A DNA stretch of 64,000 nucleotides. Source: Lysobacteraceae bacterium (GTDB lineage Bacteria > Bdellovibrionota > UBA1018 > JAGTJX01). The position numbers were made by a program, and so were the translations under genes. Location: positions 359,090 through 423,089 of the forward strand of contig JAGTJX010000001.1 in assembly GCA_023657465.1 (NCBI GenBank), in the 5' to 3' direction. Shown piece by piece: positions 52,320-60,373 of this stretch; position 1 is the first letter of the stretch, and each line of letters opens with the position of its first letter. The notes under the pieces are model-generated. The model was not told the DNA's origin and did not search any database. It saw nothing but the letters and a program-made list of their open reading frames with translations.

Positions 52320-53807
52320 CTAGGCTTGACGCGTTTTGTTAACCGCTTTTCTCCAACCCTTTAGACGCTCTTTTCTTTCTGAATCTGGAATCTTAGGATT
52401 AAACTCTCGATCTAGCTTCCAAACTTTACGAATAATAGAAAAATCCTTCCAAATTCCTGCGCCTAACCCTGCGGCAAACACGGCTCCCAAAATTGTTGTA
52501 TCGACTATGGTGGGTCGTCTGATTTTTCTGCCCAAAAGTTCGGACTGAATATTCATGAGCAAATTATTCTTAGATGCGCCTCCATCCACATTCAAAAACT
52601 TAAGTTTCTTGCCCAGATCCATCTCCATGGCGCTGAGTAGATCTACGTTCTGAAATGCAATACCTTCTAAGACAGCTCTAGCAATGTGAGCTCGGTTAGT
52701 CCCTCGGGTAATTCCTGAAATCAGTCCTCTCGCATGAGGATCCCAGTATGGGGCGCCTAAGCCAGTAAGTGCAGGAACAAAATACACTCCATCGGTGGTC
52801 TCGACTCTTGAAGCAAGTTCTTCGATTTCTTGAGAACTTGAAATAATTTGAAGCTCGTCTCTTAACCACTGAACTGCTGCTCCTGCTATGAACGCGCTTC
52901 CTTCGATAGCGTAGGTTGCCTTTCCCTCTTTTGTTTGCCAAGCCACAGTCGTGAGCAATCTATGTTTGCTCATGACAGGTTTATCTCCTGTGTTCAGAAG
53001 AAGGAAAGCACCAGTACCAAATGTACATTTTGCTTCTCCTTCAGAAGTGCACGACTGTCCTAAGAGTGCCGCCTGTTGATCACCCAACATTCCAGTAATG
53101 GGTATTCCATCAACGAGACCTGGTACGTTTTTAGTATAACCAAAAACTCCCATCGAAGGAGACACTTCAGGCCAAATATCAATGGGAGCGCCAATATCAT
53201 TACAAAGCTCCTGATCGAACTTTAACTTTTTAATATCAAAAACGAGTGTGCGAGAAGCGTTACTGGGCTCTGTTTTAAATGATTTTCCATCAGTGAGTTT
53301 AGCAAGCAAGAAGCTATCGATTGTTCCACAAGCGAGCTTCTTTGAAGTTCTTAATTTTCTCAATTGACTGCTGTTTTTTAGTGACCATGCGGCTTTTGTT
53401 CCAGAAAAATAGGGATCAAGGAGTAGTCCCGTCTTTGCTTGAATTTTTATTTCAAATCCTTTTTTTCGTCTCAACTTCGCGCATTCTTCAGCCGTTCTTC
53501 TGTCTTGCCAAACAATAGCTCGTCCAATTGGTTCTAGTGTTTTTTTGTTCCAAAAACAAAGCGTCTCTCTCTGGTTTGTAATTCCGATTGCACTAATTTG
53601 AGTTGCATTGGCTTGTGAAATAGCTTTTTGAATACTTCTACAGACTGTTCTCCAAATCTCATTGAGATCATGCTCTACCCAGCCGGGTTTTGGATAATGC
53701 TGTTGAAATTCGTGTGATGCAGATCCGAATATTTCTAGATCTGTGCTCATCACAATAGCTTTAGATGCTGTCGTACTTTGATCAATTGCTAAAATGAGTT
53801 TCTTCAC
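52320..53807 (-). CDS. glpK: Glycerol kinase
   Basis: Phosphorylates glycerol to glycerol-3-phosphate. A GTG start at 53807 is chosen: it has GGAG 7 nt upstream, forms a GTGA overlap with the preceding stop and gives the family N-terminus KKLILAIDQSTTASKAIV. A longer frame to 53831 would add eight unlikely residues. FGGY-family motifs are GITNQRETLCFWNKKT, GRAIVWQDRRT, GMLGDQQAALLGQ, and LNVDGGASKNNLLMNIQ. The length of about 495 residues is typical. No glpF or glpD is adjacent. Confidence 0.95.
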   Translation of the reverse strand: MKKLILAIDQSTTASKAIVMSTDLEIFGSASHEFQQHYPKPGWVEHDLNEIWRTVCRSIQKAISQANATQISAIGITNQRETLCFWNKKTLEPIGRAIVWQDRRTAEECAKLRRKKGFEIKIQAKTGLLLDPYFSGTKAAWSLKNSSQLRKLRTSKKLACGTIDSFLLAKLTDGKSFKTEPSNASRTLVFDIKKLKFDQELCNDIGAPIDIWPEVSPSMGVFGYTKNVPGLVDGIPITGMLGDQQAALLGQSCTSEGEAKCTFGTGAFLLLNTGDKPVMSKHRLLTTVAWQTKEGKATYAIEGSAFIAGAAVQWLRDELQIISSSQEIEELASRVETTDGVYFVPALTGLGAPYWDPHARGLISGITRGTNRAHIARAVLEGIAFQNVDLLSAMEMDLGKKLKFLNVDGGASKNNLLMNIQSELLGRKIRRPTIVDTTILGAVFAAGLGAGIWKDFSIIRKVWKLDREFNPKIPDSERKERLKGWRKAVNKTRQA

Positions 53808-54631
53808 TTCTTTGCTCCAATCCATTTCCAAATCAGTGTGGCTGCCAGTCTTGCTGTTTTACTTTCTTGATCGAACAGAGGATTAAGCTCAAAAATTCCC
53901 ATCGAAATACATTTTTTTGATTCTGCAGCTATCTCAATCATTTCTATTCCCTCTGAAGAAGTGAATCCTTCTGTTTGCGGTGCCGAAACACCTGGAGCAA
54001 AGCTTTCAGAGAAGGCATCAAGATCAACGCTTAAAATAAAATGATCTACCGATTTAAGAAGTTGAGAGAGCTCCTTCTTAAATTCAACGACTGCATTTCC
54101 GTTTCTCAATTCATTAAACCATCTTGTTTTAACTTTTTTCTTCAAGGCGTACGCCGTCACTTCTTTGTTGTTGGATTGTTTTTGAATTCCAAACTCAATG
54201 AGGTTTTTTGGGTCCAAGAACCCACCTTCAATAGCTAAATAAAAGGGTGAGCCACTGTTTACCTTAGGGTTGGGTGCCCTTAAGTCAAAGTGTGCATCGA
54301 TGTTTATGCATCCTAGGTTCTTTCCGGATTTAGCATAAGCTTGAATTTGTGGAAACACATGATCGTGTCCTCCTCCGATAACAATTGATATGAGTCCTTT
54401 TTTTTCTAACCTTAGAATGTCCTCACAGATGTTTTGATGAGTTTTGGAGATGCCACCTGAGTCAGGATAAACATCAACGGTTTCAATAATTTTTGAGTTG
54501 TTTTCTTCAAACCCTTTTAACGCATCAAGGTATTTTGACATTACCACAGGACCACGCGCTGCGCCAACGCGACCGCCTACATTGAGTACTCCTTCGTCAT
54601 CCTGCACACGAATCAACCCAAACCGTTTCAT
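53804..54631 (-). CDS. Arginase/agmatinase/formimidoylglutamase-family hydrolase
   Basis: A 275-residue ureohydrolase with the full dinuclear manganese signature: VIGGGHDHVFPQI, INIDAHFDLR (DxHxD) and LSVDLDAFSESFAPGVSAP (DxD). Substrate choice within the family cannot be read safely from sequence. The closest feel is formimidoylglutamase (HutG) or an agmatinase-like enzyme, as classical arginase substrate loops are not evident. It is translationally coupled to glpK by a 4-bp overlap, an odd pairing without an obvious pathway link. Confidence 0.82.
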   Translation of the reverse strand: MKRFGLIRVQDDEGVLNVGGRVGAARGPVVMSKYLDALKGFEENNSKIIETVDVYPDSGGISKTHQNICEDILRLEKKGLISIVIGGGHDHVFPQIQAYAKSGKNLGCINIDAHFDLRAPNPKVNSGSPFYLAIEGGFLDPKNLIEFGIQKQSNNKEVTAYALKKKVKTRWFNELRNGNAVVEFKKELSQLLKSVDHFILSVDLDAFSESFAPGVSAPQTEGFTSSEGIEMIEIAAESKKCISMGIFELNPLFDQESKTARLAATLIWKWIGAKK

Positions 54632-54684
54632 TTTTACAGTTTATCATTTTCTTATTCAGAGTTTTAAAACAAAATAGATTCCAC

Positions 54685-56139
54685 ATGGATAACGCAAACG
54701 AACAGAAGTGGTTTGTATACATCGGAGATCATCACGAAGGTCCTTTTTCTGTAGACGAGATCAAACAGAAGATATCAGACGCTGTCATCACCACAGAACA
54801 GTATATTTGGTGTGAGGGAATGGCTGACTGGCTTCCTATGTTGGACTTGCCAGAATTCAAATCTCTAGCAGCTGCACCAGTAGCTTTTTCGGCACCAGCC
54901 AAAAAAGCAACCACAACTGCACCTGCAGCCACTAAAGCTGCCGGCAGACTGACCATGACCTTGGTGTCGTCTGGAGTGAAGAAAAAAAGCAGAACAAAAT
55001 TACTGATTGGGCTTTTCGCAGTTGTTTCACTAGGAGCCGTTGTTTACTCGTTCGGTTTAGTAGAAAAAAACACACAAGAGAAGGCCATCGCCTCACTCAT
55101 TCAAGCTGCAGAACCTGTGATTGAGCTTTTGGCAGATAAGATACCCGCACTTTCTGAACTCCTCTCACCGATTCCTCCGATGGATGACGTCAGACCAGAT
55201 GATTATAATATTCTTAAATCTGTTGCTAAACTTAAGCTAACAAATATGCCTAAGATTGATGTCGTACAAAAAATTACAAGCCCAACAAAACCTACTCTTG
55301 TAATCAGCAGTAATCTTCCTGATAACGTCTCGCTTGAGGTTTATCTTGTGGGCAGGTCAGACACTCTTTTGAACGTTACTTCTTTTTTCCTAAAAAAAGC
55401 AGCTATTATTCAAAAAAAGATCGCCCTTGTGCCAAACATATCTGACGGCGGAAACCAACCTATTCCAAAAGGTGAGTATGTTGTGATGATTACTGAAGCT
55501 AAGCTTGACCTGCAACAACCACAGATCAAATCGATTCTTCAAATGTTTCCCGATAAAGACTTTTCGGCTCCTGGAGTACCTCCTGAAAAAAGAAAAATTG
55601 TTTTTACTAAGTCACTTTTCTTAGGTGGAATAAAAGATGCTAATTATTCTGAGCGACTAAAAACCTATCATGAGAGTCTCATTAAGAAAGCAACTCAGGA
55701 GTTAAACGAGATTAAGGTTTACTCTGGGTCTCTCAGAAGTCAGTACAATCTGACAAACAATCAGTTTAATGAACTTAAAAAACAGAAAAATCCAAAATCA
55801 AAAAAGAAACTCTGGGATCCCTTCCACAAGAAGTGGGAAGAGTTTGGAATACAACTTCTACAAGCGTTTCAATCCTGGTCTCCAGCCGCTCTAGAGAAAG
55901 ACTTCATTCATGGAAGGCTCTATCAAAAACTTCAAGACGCTGGCGTGAAAGTCATCAAAGTCCACCAAGCGCAAGACAATGCCTCCAAGAAGCAAGGGAA
56001 ACTTTCACCTGAAGAAGAATCCGCAATCAATCAACTTACTGCAGAAGCAAATGCAGCGGTTGATCTGCTTAGTAGTGAACTCGAACCCATTATTCAAAAC
56101 CCAGTCACAGATCAAGGTCTTCCAAGGAGGAGTAACTAA
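54685..56139 (+). CDS. GYF_2-domain membrane protein
   Basis: A 484-residue protein. Residues 8-57 form a GYF_2 domain (WFVYIGDHHEGPFSVDEIKQ, IWCEGMADWLPML). An alanine/proline/threonine linker follows (60-90), then one transmembrane helix (about 106-124) and a ~360-residue C-terminal region, probably periplasmic, without recognised domain. Part of it looks beta-rich (LVISSNLPDNVSLEVYLVG) and part coiled-coil (ESLIKKATQELNEIKV). GYF domains bind proline-rich peptides. It shares one base with the following PilZ gene, which suggests a common role. Confidence 0.72.
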   Translation: MDNANEQKWFVYIGDHHEGPFSVDEIKQKISDAVITTEQYIWCEGMADWLPMLDLPEFKSLAAAPVAFSAPAKKATTTAPAATKAAGRLTMTLVSSGVKKKSRTKLLIGLFAVVSLGAVVYSFGLVEKNTQEKAIASLIQAAEPVIELLADKIPALSELLSPIPPMDDVRPDDYNILKSVAKLKLTNMPKIDVVQKITSPTKPTLVISSNLPDNVSLEVYLVGRSDTLLNVTSFFLKKAAIIQKKIALVPNISDGGNQPIPKGEYVVMITEAKLDLQQPQIKSILQMFPDKDFSAPGVPPEKRKIVFTKSLFLGGIKDANYSERLKTYHESLIKKATQELNEIKVYSGSLRSQYNLTNNQFNELKKQKNPKSKKKLWDPFHKKWEEFGIQLLQAFQSWSPAALEKDFIHGRLYQKLQDAGVKVIKVHQAQDNASKKQGKLSPEEESAINQLTAEANAAVDLLSSELEPIIQNPVTDQGLPRRSN

Positions 56140-56522
56140 TGTCGGACTCAACAGAGCGCAGAAGATCCAAACGCAGACCGATACTAGATACTTTTTCGCT
56201 GTCTGTTGTACTTAAAAACAAAAGCGATATTAGACTAAAAATTCACGACCTCAGCGACCAAGGTATGGGCTTCGAAATCGACATTGAAGGGGAGTCACTT
56301 GACGGATATTCACCTAAATCAGGTGAAACTCTCTCAATAGAGCTCTACCTAAACCAATCACTCTCCATTCCCTTGAAGATCAAAGTAGTTAGAGTCGAAA
56401 AGAAAAGTCAAAACAGAACTATCGGGGTTGAAATTCTAGATCAAAACGGAAAAGCTCATCAGGCTTTCTTAGGATTTCTCCAAACAATTGACAGACTAGC
56501 TGAAGTAGCAACAGTTCACTGA
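56139..56522 (+). CDS. PilZ-domain protein
   Basis: A 127-residue single PilZ domain, a typical c-di-GMP receptor. The arginine motif is in ERRRSKRRPIL, and the second motif is DLSDQGMGFEID ([D/N]xSxxG). Both halves of the nucleotide site are present, so binding is plausible. It is coupled to the GYF_2 gene (stop and start share a base) and overlaps the convergent FecR-like gene by 7 bp. Confidence 0.85.
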   Translation: MSDSTERRRSKRRPILDTFSLSVVLKNKSDIRLKIHDLSDQGMGFEIDIEGESLDGYSPKSGETLSIELYLNQSLSIPLKIKVVRVEKKSQNRTIGVEILDQNGKAHQAFLGFLQTIDRLAEVATVH

Positions 56523-58498
56523 ACTTCTTCCGTGAGTGACTCTGGAGCTTCTAAAAGATTCCCGTAACTTACATTAAACTTCTTCTGATCACTCATTTTA
56601 CTTTTACGTCCTAATTGATCTACAGCTCTTACAGAAAACTTATACTCACCTTCTTCTAACTGAGAGAGCGTGAGTTTTAAGTCTGTCGTTTCTTTGTCTA
56701 ACACGAGCTTAGGTTGGTTTTTGTTGTCCACTTTGAAAACTTGCAGTTCATATTTATTAGCCCGATCAGCCTTGTTCCATACTAACACAGGCACTTGATT
56801 AGGAGTTTCAACTTTAAATATTTCTCCGCCTGATTCAAGTCCTTGTACGACAGGCTGTTCGGGTGGAGGAAATGGGAGAACTTCAAACTGTTGGATAGAA
56901 CTCATCTTAACCGTTTGCCCATCAGGGTTAATGAGCTTTACTCGCCAATACGTTTTTCCGTTTTTGTTTTTAGGTTTGATCTGTATTTCTGTTTTCCCTC
57001 CAAGCACTTCTTCTGCTGTTGTTTTTTCAAAACCAACAGAATCTGATGCTTCAAACTTAAATTGATAACCACTTTCAACAAGTGGATCCTTTTCCCAAGC
57101 CATATTAATAGAAGGTGATTCATCCCAATACTCAAACTTTTTTTTCATTTCTGGAGATTTAATATTAATCACAGAGTCAGTTAAGAGCGATATTTTCACT
57201 GGTTTTGCAGTACTTATCACTTTATCTAGAACGAGAGCGGAGACACTTACCTCATAAAAACCTGGTTGAAGGGAGAAAACGGGTGAAACTGTATCCCCTG
57301 TTTTTATTATCTTTTCAGTTCCTGAACCACCCTGTTGTTTGAGTTTAAGCTCATAAACAATTTCTTCACTTTTCACACTACTTTGCCAACTCACAGATAT
57401 CGGTTTGTCCTGTTCTAACTGAATGACTGAGCCTTCTTTGATATTTTCAAGTTTTAGGTCTATTTGATTGGTATTTTTTATATCGACATTAGCAACAGTA
57501 CTTGTCACAAATTGAGAGCCTAAAACTGATTTAATTCTCCAGAACTGCCTTCCTGATTCTAGATCTTGAATTGTTGTAAACCCAGTTCTTGGATCAATTT
57601 CAATTACTTTTGGATTTTTAAAATCTTCATTAGAAGATAGCTCTAACTCAAACTTCCCTCTCGTGTTTTCATTCATTGATGAAGGAATATTCCATTTGAA
57701 CTTAATTTGTGTTTTAGGACTTAAAACCGATACACTGGTGTTGTTTGGAGCTGTCGGAGTGATTTTAGCTAACTCAAACACATTAAATTGCTTAACCGCA
57801 CTGACTGCTACACCTGCAGACTTAATTCTCCAGTAAAACTTCCCTGCAGAAAATTTCAATTTTCCTTCGTTATTTGAGCCTACAGAGACCTGAGTCGTTT
57901 TTCCTTTGAACTCAGGTGAACTGGAGATCTCTAAAACAACTTCCTTACTTGCAACGCCTTGAGCAGTCCAAGAAAAGTGAACCTCTGTCTTCTCTCCCTG
58001 AGATATAATTGTTTCTAAATTATCCGGTTTAGCTAGCTGTACAGAGAGCTCTTCGACTATAGTATTCCCAGATTCATCTTTTGAAATCTTTGAATCCTTA
58101 CCACCTTCTTTTACTAATGCAGTTCCTTGAAGAAAGCTTAAAGAAAGATTTTCAGTGTTATCAACTAATATTAAACTGTTTTCACCTAGTTCAAGCGTTT
58201 TGCCATTATTAAAATGAACAGTTGCGGCGCTTCCCTCTCCTGTTCTTACGTATTCTTTTCTACGAACTTCTTCACTAAGAGTCGCCTCCTGCCAAACATA
58301 GCTTGATGATGGTCTTTTCCTTACTCGTTGGTCTTTTCTCTCTATTGTTGCTAATACTTCACCTGTCGACTCGTAGGATTGGATGTAGTCTCGATAGAGA
58401 AGAACTGACCCAGTTAGGGCTACAAAAAAACACAAAAGAGCGATCCATTTACGTTTTGGATCATCTTTTTGAAAGTCTGTGTTGGCTGTTGTTTCCAC
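56516..58498 (-). CDS. FecR-like membrane protein with repeated beta-sandwich domains
   Basis: A 660-residue protein with GTG start. A short cytoplasmic N-tail and one transmembrane helix (about 18-36) precede a FecR-type domain (about 70-150; SAATVHFNNGKTLELGENS, LSLSFLQGTALVKEG). Four or five fibronectin-III-like units follow, each with a 'F.W....G...Y...' pattern such as KTEVHFSWTAQG, KTYWRVKLINPDGQTV and EGEYKFSVRAVDQLG. FecR proteins usually sense or relay signals in the periplasm, but no sigma factor lies nearby. The divergent gene 23 bp away is an adenylate cyclase, a likely signalling partner. Confidence 0.75.
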   Translation of the reverse strand: METTANTDFQKDDPKRKWIALLCFFVALTGSVLLYRDYIQSYESTGEVLATIERKDQRVRKRPSSSYVWQEATLSEEVRRKEYVRTGEGSAATVHFNNGKTLELGENSLILVDNTENLSLSFLQGTALVKEGGKDSKISKDESGNTIVEELSVQLAKPDNLETIISQGEKTEVHFSWTAQGVASKEVVLEISSSPEFKGKTTQVSVGSNNEGKLKFSAGKFYWRIKSAGVAVSAVKQFNVFELAKITPTAPNNTSVSVLSPKTQIKFKWNIPSSMNENTRGKFELELSSNEDFKNPKVIEIDPRTGFTTIQDLESGRQFWRIKSVLGSQFVTSTVANVDIKNTNQIDLKLENIKEGSVIQLEQDKPISVSWQSSVKSEEIVYELKLKQQGGSGTEKIIKTGDTVSPVFSLQPGFYEVSVSALVLDKVISTAKPVKISLLTDSVINIKSPEMKKKFEYWDESPSINMAWEKDPLVESGYQFKFEASDSVGFEKTTAEEVLGGKTEIQIKPKNKNGKTYWRVKLINPDGQTVKMSSIQQFEVLPFPPPEQPVVQGLESGGEIFKVETPNQVPVLVWNKADRANKYELQVFKVDNKNQPKLVLDKETTDLKLTLSQLEEGEYKFSVRAVDQLGRKSKMSDQKKFNVSYGNLLEAPESLTEEVQ

Positions 58499-58511
58499 CT
58501 CATATTAGAAT
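58482..58511 (+). promoter_or_regulatory. Candidate promoter of the adenylate cyclase gene
   Basis: A -35-like TTGGCT (58482-58487) and a -10-like TAGAAT (58506-58511, 5/6 to TATAAT) are 18 bp apart. The -10 lies 10 bp before the ATG, and the region has no Shine-Dalgarno sequence, so a leaderless transcript is predicted. The -35 falls within the first codons of the divergent gene. Confidence 0.4.
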
Positions 58512-58521
58512 AGATGTAATC

Positions 58522-60360
58522 ATGACATCACTCAAGTCGAAGATTCGTTTAACTATCGGTGCAAAGCTTATTGGTCTTATTGCGATTTTACTCTTAAGCT
58601 CTGTTGTCAGTCTCGTGTGGATCTCGACTAAGCTCTTCTCTGAAGACAATACCGCGCTCATCCAACAAATGAATCTCGATACTGCTTCAGACACAGCAAA
58701 TACAGTGCGAGAGGTTTTTGACGGTTTAAACGAGCGATCCAAAGTATTAGGAACTCTGCTTCTCGAAGAGATGAAAAACCATTCATCCGAGAAGAAGGTA
58801 ACTGATGCATTTTATGGAAAAGATAAAGACCTTCTTGCTCTCTATATAGTGAGAAGAAGAGATGGAGAAAAGTTTGGAATTATTAAACGAGCAATATCTG
58901 ATTCACTTAAAAGCTTTTCCGACGAAGAGGGTGAAATTCTTTTTAAAGCCATATTGGACGGCTACAGAAGCGGTCTTTCTCAAGTATTTAATGGCGAACC
59001 ACTCATTTCAACTCTCTCTCTTCCTGACGCACTTCCGGGAATGTTTTTTGCTCTACCGTTTGTTCAATCAGGCAATACATTTTCAAATATCATTGTTGGA
59101 GTTGTGCGACAGGGTAAGTTTTTAAAATCCATCGGTGAAGGCGGTCTTATTACGAGCTTTCTGGTCGATGCCCAGGGACGAGTTCTCATTCACCCTGATC
59201 AAACTAAAAATAAAATCGGAGAAAATCTTTCTACTCTTCCGATTGTTAAGCAAATGCTAGACGGTAAAAGCAATAATGGTCAAACCAGGTATTTTAATCC
59301 TTCTACAAATGCTTGGCACTTAGGTGCGTTTAAACTAGTTGGATTCTCTGGTCTCGGTGTGATTTCTGAAGTTTTTGAAGCCAAAGCCTTTGAAGCAGCT
59401 GACCGGGTTCGTTATCGCTCCCTACTAGTGGCTGCCATTATTCTTAGTTTTTCTTTTTTCTTAGGATATCTATACTCTGGTACGATCACTTGGCCAATTC
59501 GTGAACTTGTTCATGTTTCTCATAGAATCTCTCAGGGGGATTTTAACATTCATCTAAAACCGAAATCTCAAGATGAAGTCGCTCAGCTCTCTCTCGCATT
59601 TAACGAAATGGCTAAGGGACTAGAAGAGAGAGCTAAGGTTAAAGCAACTTTCAGTAAGTTCCATAGTAAGGAAATTGCAGAGAAGCTCATGTCTGGCGAA
59701 GTTAAACTTGGTGGTGAAAGAAAAGTCGCTACCATTTTCTTCAGCGACGTTCGTGGATTTACTTCCATGAGCGAATCTATGCAACCAGAACAAGTCGTTG
59801 AAATGCTAAACGAATACATGACACGCATGGTGGAAATCATTCAAAGGAACAAAGGTATTGTCGATAAATACGTTGGAGACGCAATCATGGCTCTCTGGGG
59901 AATTCCTCTTACCGGAGATGACGATACTTACAATGCTCTTAAAGCCTGTATTGAGATGCGAGTAGAGCTTCAAAAATTAAATGAATTAAGAATTTCTCGT
60001 GGTCAGAATGCGCTTCGTATAGGAATGGGTCTCAATCGTGGCCAGGTAATTGCTGGAAACATTGGATCTGAAGCAAAGATGGAATATACAGTAATCGGCG
60101 ATGCCGTAAACACTGCTTCTCGAATGGAATCTATGACTAAAGAATACGGAACAGATCTTCTGATTCCGAAGACGATCTATGATGTACTCAAAGGTAAATT
60201 TATTTTTGAACAAGCTGAGAGCGCAAAAGTTAAAGGAAAAGCCGAGGCAATTGAAGTCTTCAAGGTCAAAGGATATATCGATTCTTCTGGAAAAGAGATT
60301 TTGGTAGAAACTGAATACAGCACCTATGGAAAAGAGAAGAGTGATAAGTCGGCTCACTAG
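58522..60360 (+). CDS. Class III adenylate cyclase with Cache-like sensor and HAMP domain
   Basis: A 612-residue membrane receptor cyclase. TM1 (about 14-35), an extracytoplasmic Cache-like sensor (ITSFLVDAQGRVLIHPDQ near 210-227), TM2 (301-320), HAMP (321-375) and the cyclase domain (about 400-590). Metal ligands are D409 (FFSDVRGFTSM) and D453 (KYVGDAIMALWG). Base-specificity residues are K449 and T523 (EYTVIGDAVN), the IIIb pattern expected of adenylate cyclases. N530 and R534 complete the transition-state set. ATG at 58522 is chosen; a longer open frame would run inside the opposite gene. Confidence 0.9.
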   Translation: MTSLKSKIRLTIGAKLIGLIAILLLSSVVSLVWISTKLFSEDNTALIQQMNLDTASDTANTVREVFDGLNERSKVLGTLLLEEMKNHSSEKKVTDAFYGKDKDLLALYIVRRRDGEKFGIIKRAISDSLKSFSDEEGEILFKAILDGYRSGLSQVFNGEPLISTLSLPDALPGMFFALPFVQSGNTFSNIIVGVVRQGKFLKSIGEGGLITSFLVDAQGRVLIHPDQTKNKIGENLSTLPIVKQMLDGKSNNGQTRYFNPSTNAWHLGAFKLVGFSGLGVISEVFEAKAFEAADRVRYRSLLVAAIILSFSFFLGYLYSGTITWPIRELVHVSHRISQGDFNIHLKPKSQDEVAQLSLAFNEMAKGLEERAKVKATFSKFHSKEIAEKLMSGEVKLGGERKVATIFFSDVRGFTSMSESMQPEQVVEMLNEYMTRMVEIIQRNKGIVDKYVGDAIMALWGIPLTGDDDTYNALKACIEMRVELQKLNELRISRGQNALRIGMGLNRGQVIAGNIGSEAKMEYTVIGDAVNTASRMESMTKEYGTDLLIPKTIYDVLKGKFIFEQAESAKVKGKAEAIEVFKVKGYIDSSGKEILVETEYSTYGKEKSDKSAH

Positions 60361-60373
60361 CGCTGCTAGTTCG

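Noticed and set aside
58303-58521. N-terminal extension of the adenylate cyclase frame
   Set aside because: It lies antisense within the FecR-like gene; the membrane anchor begins naturally at the ATG at 58522.
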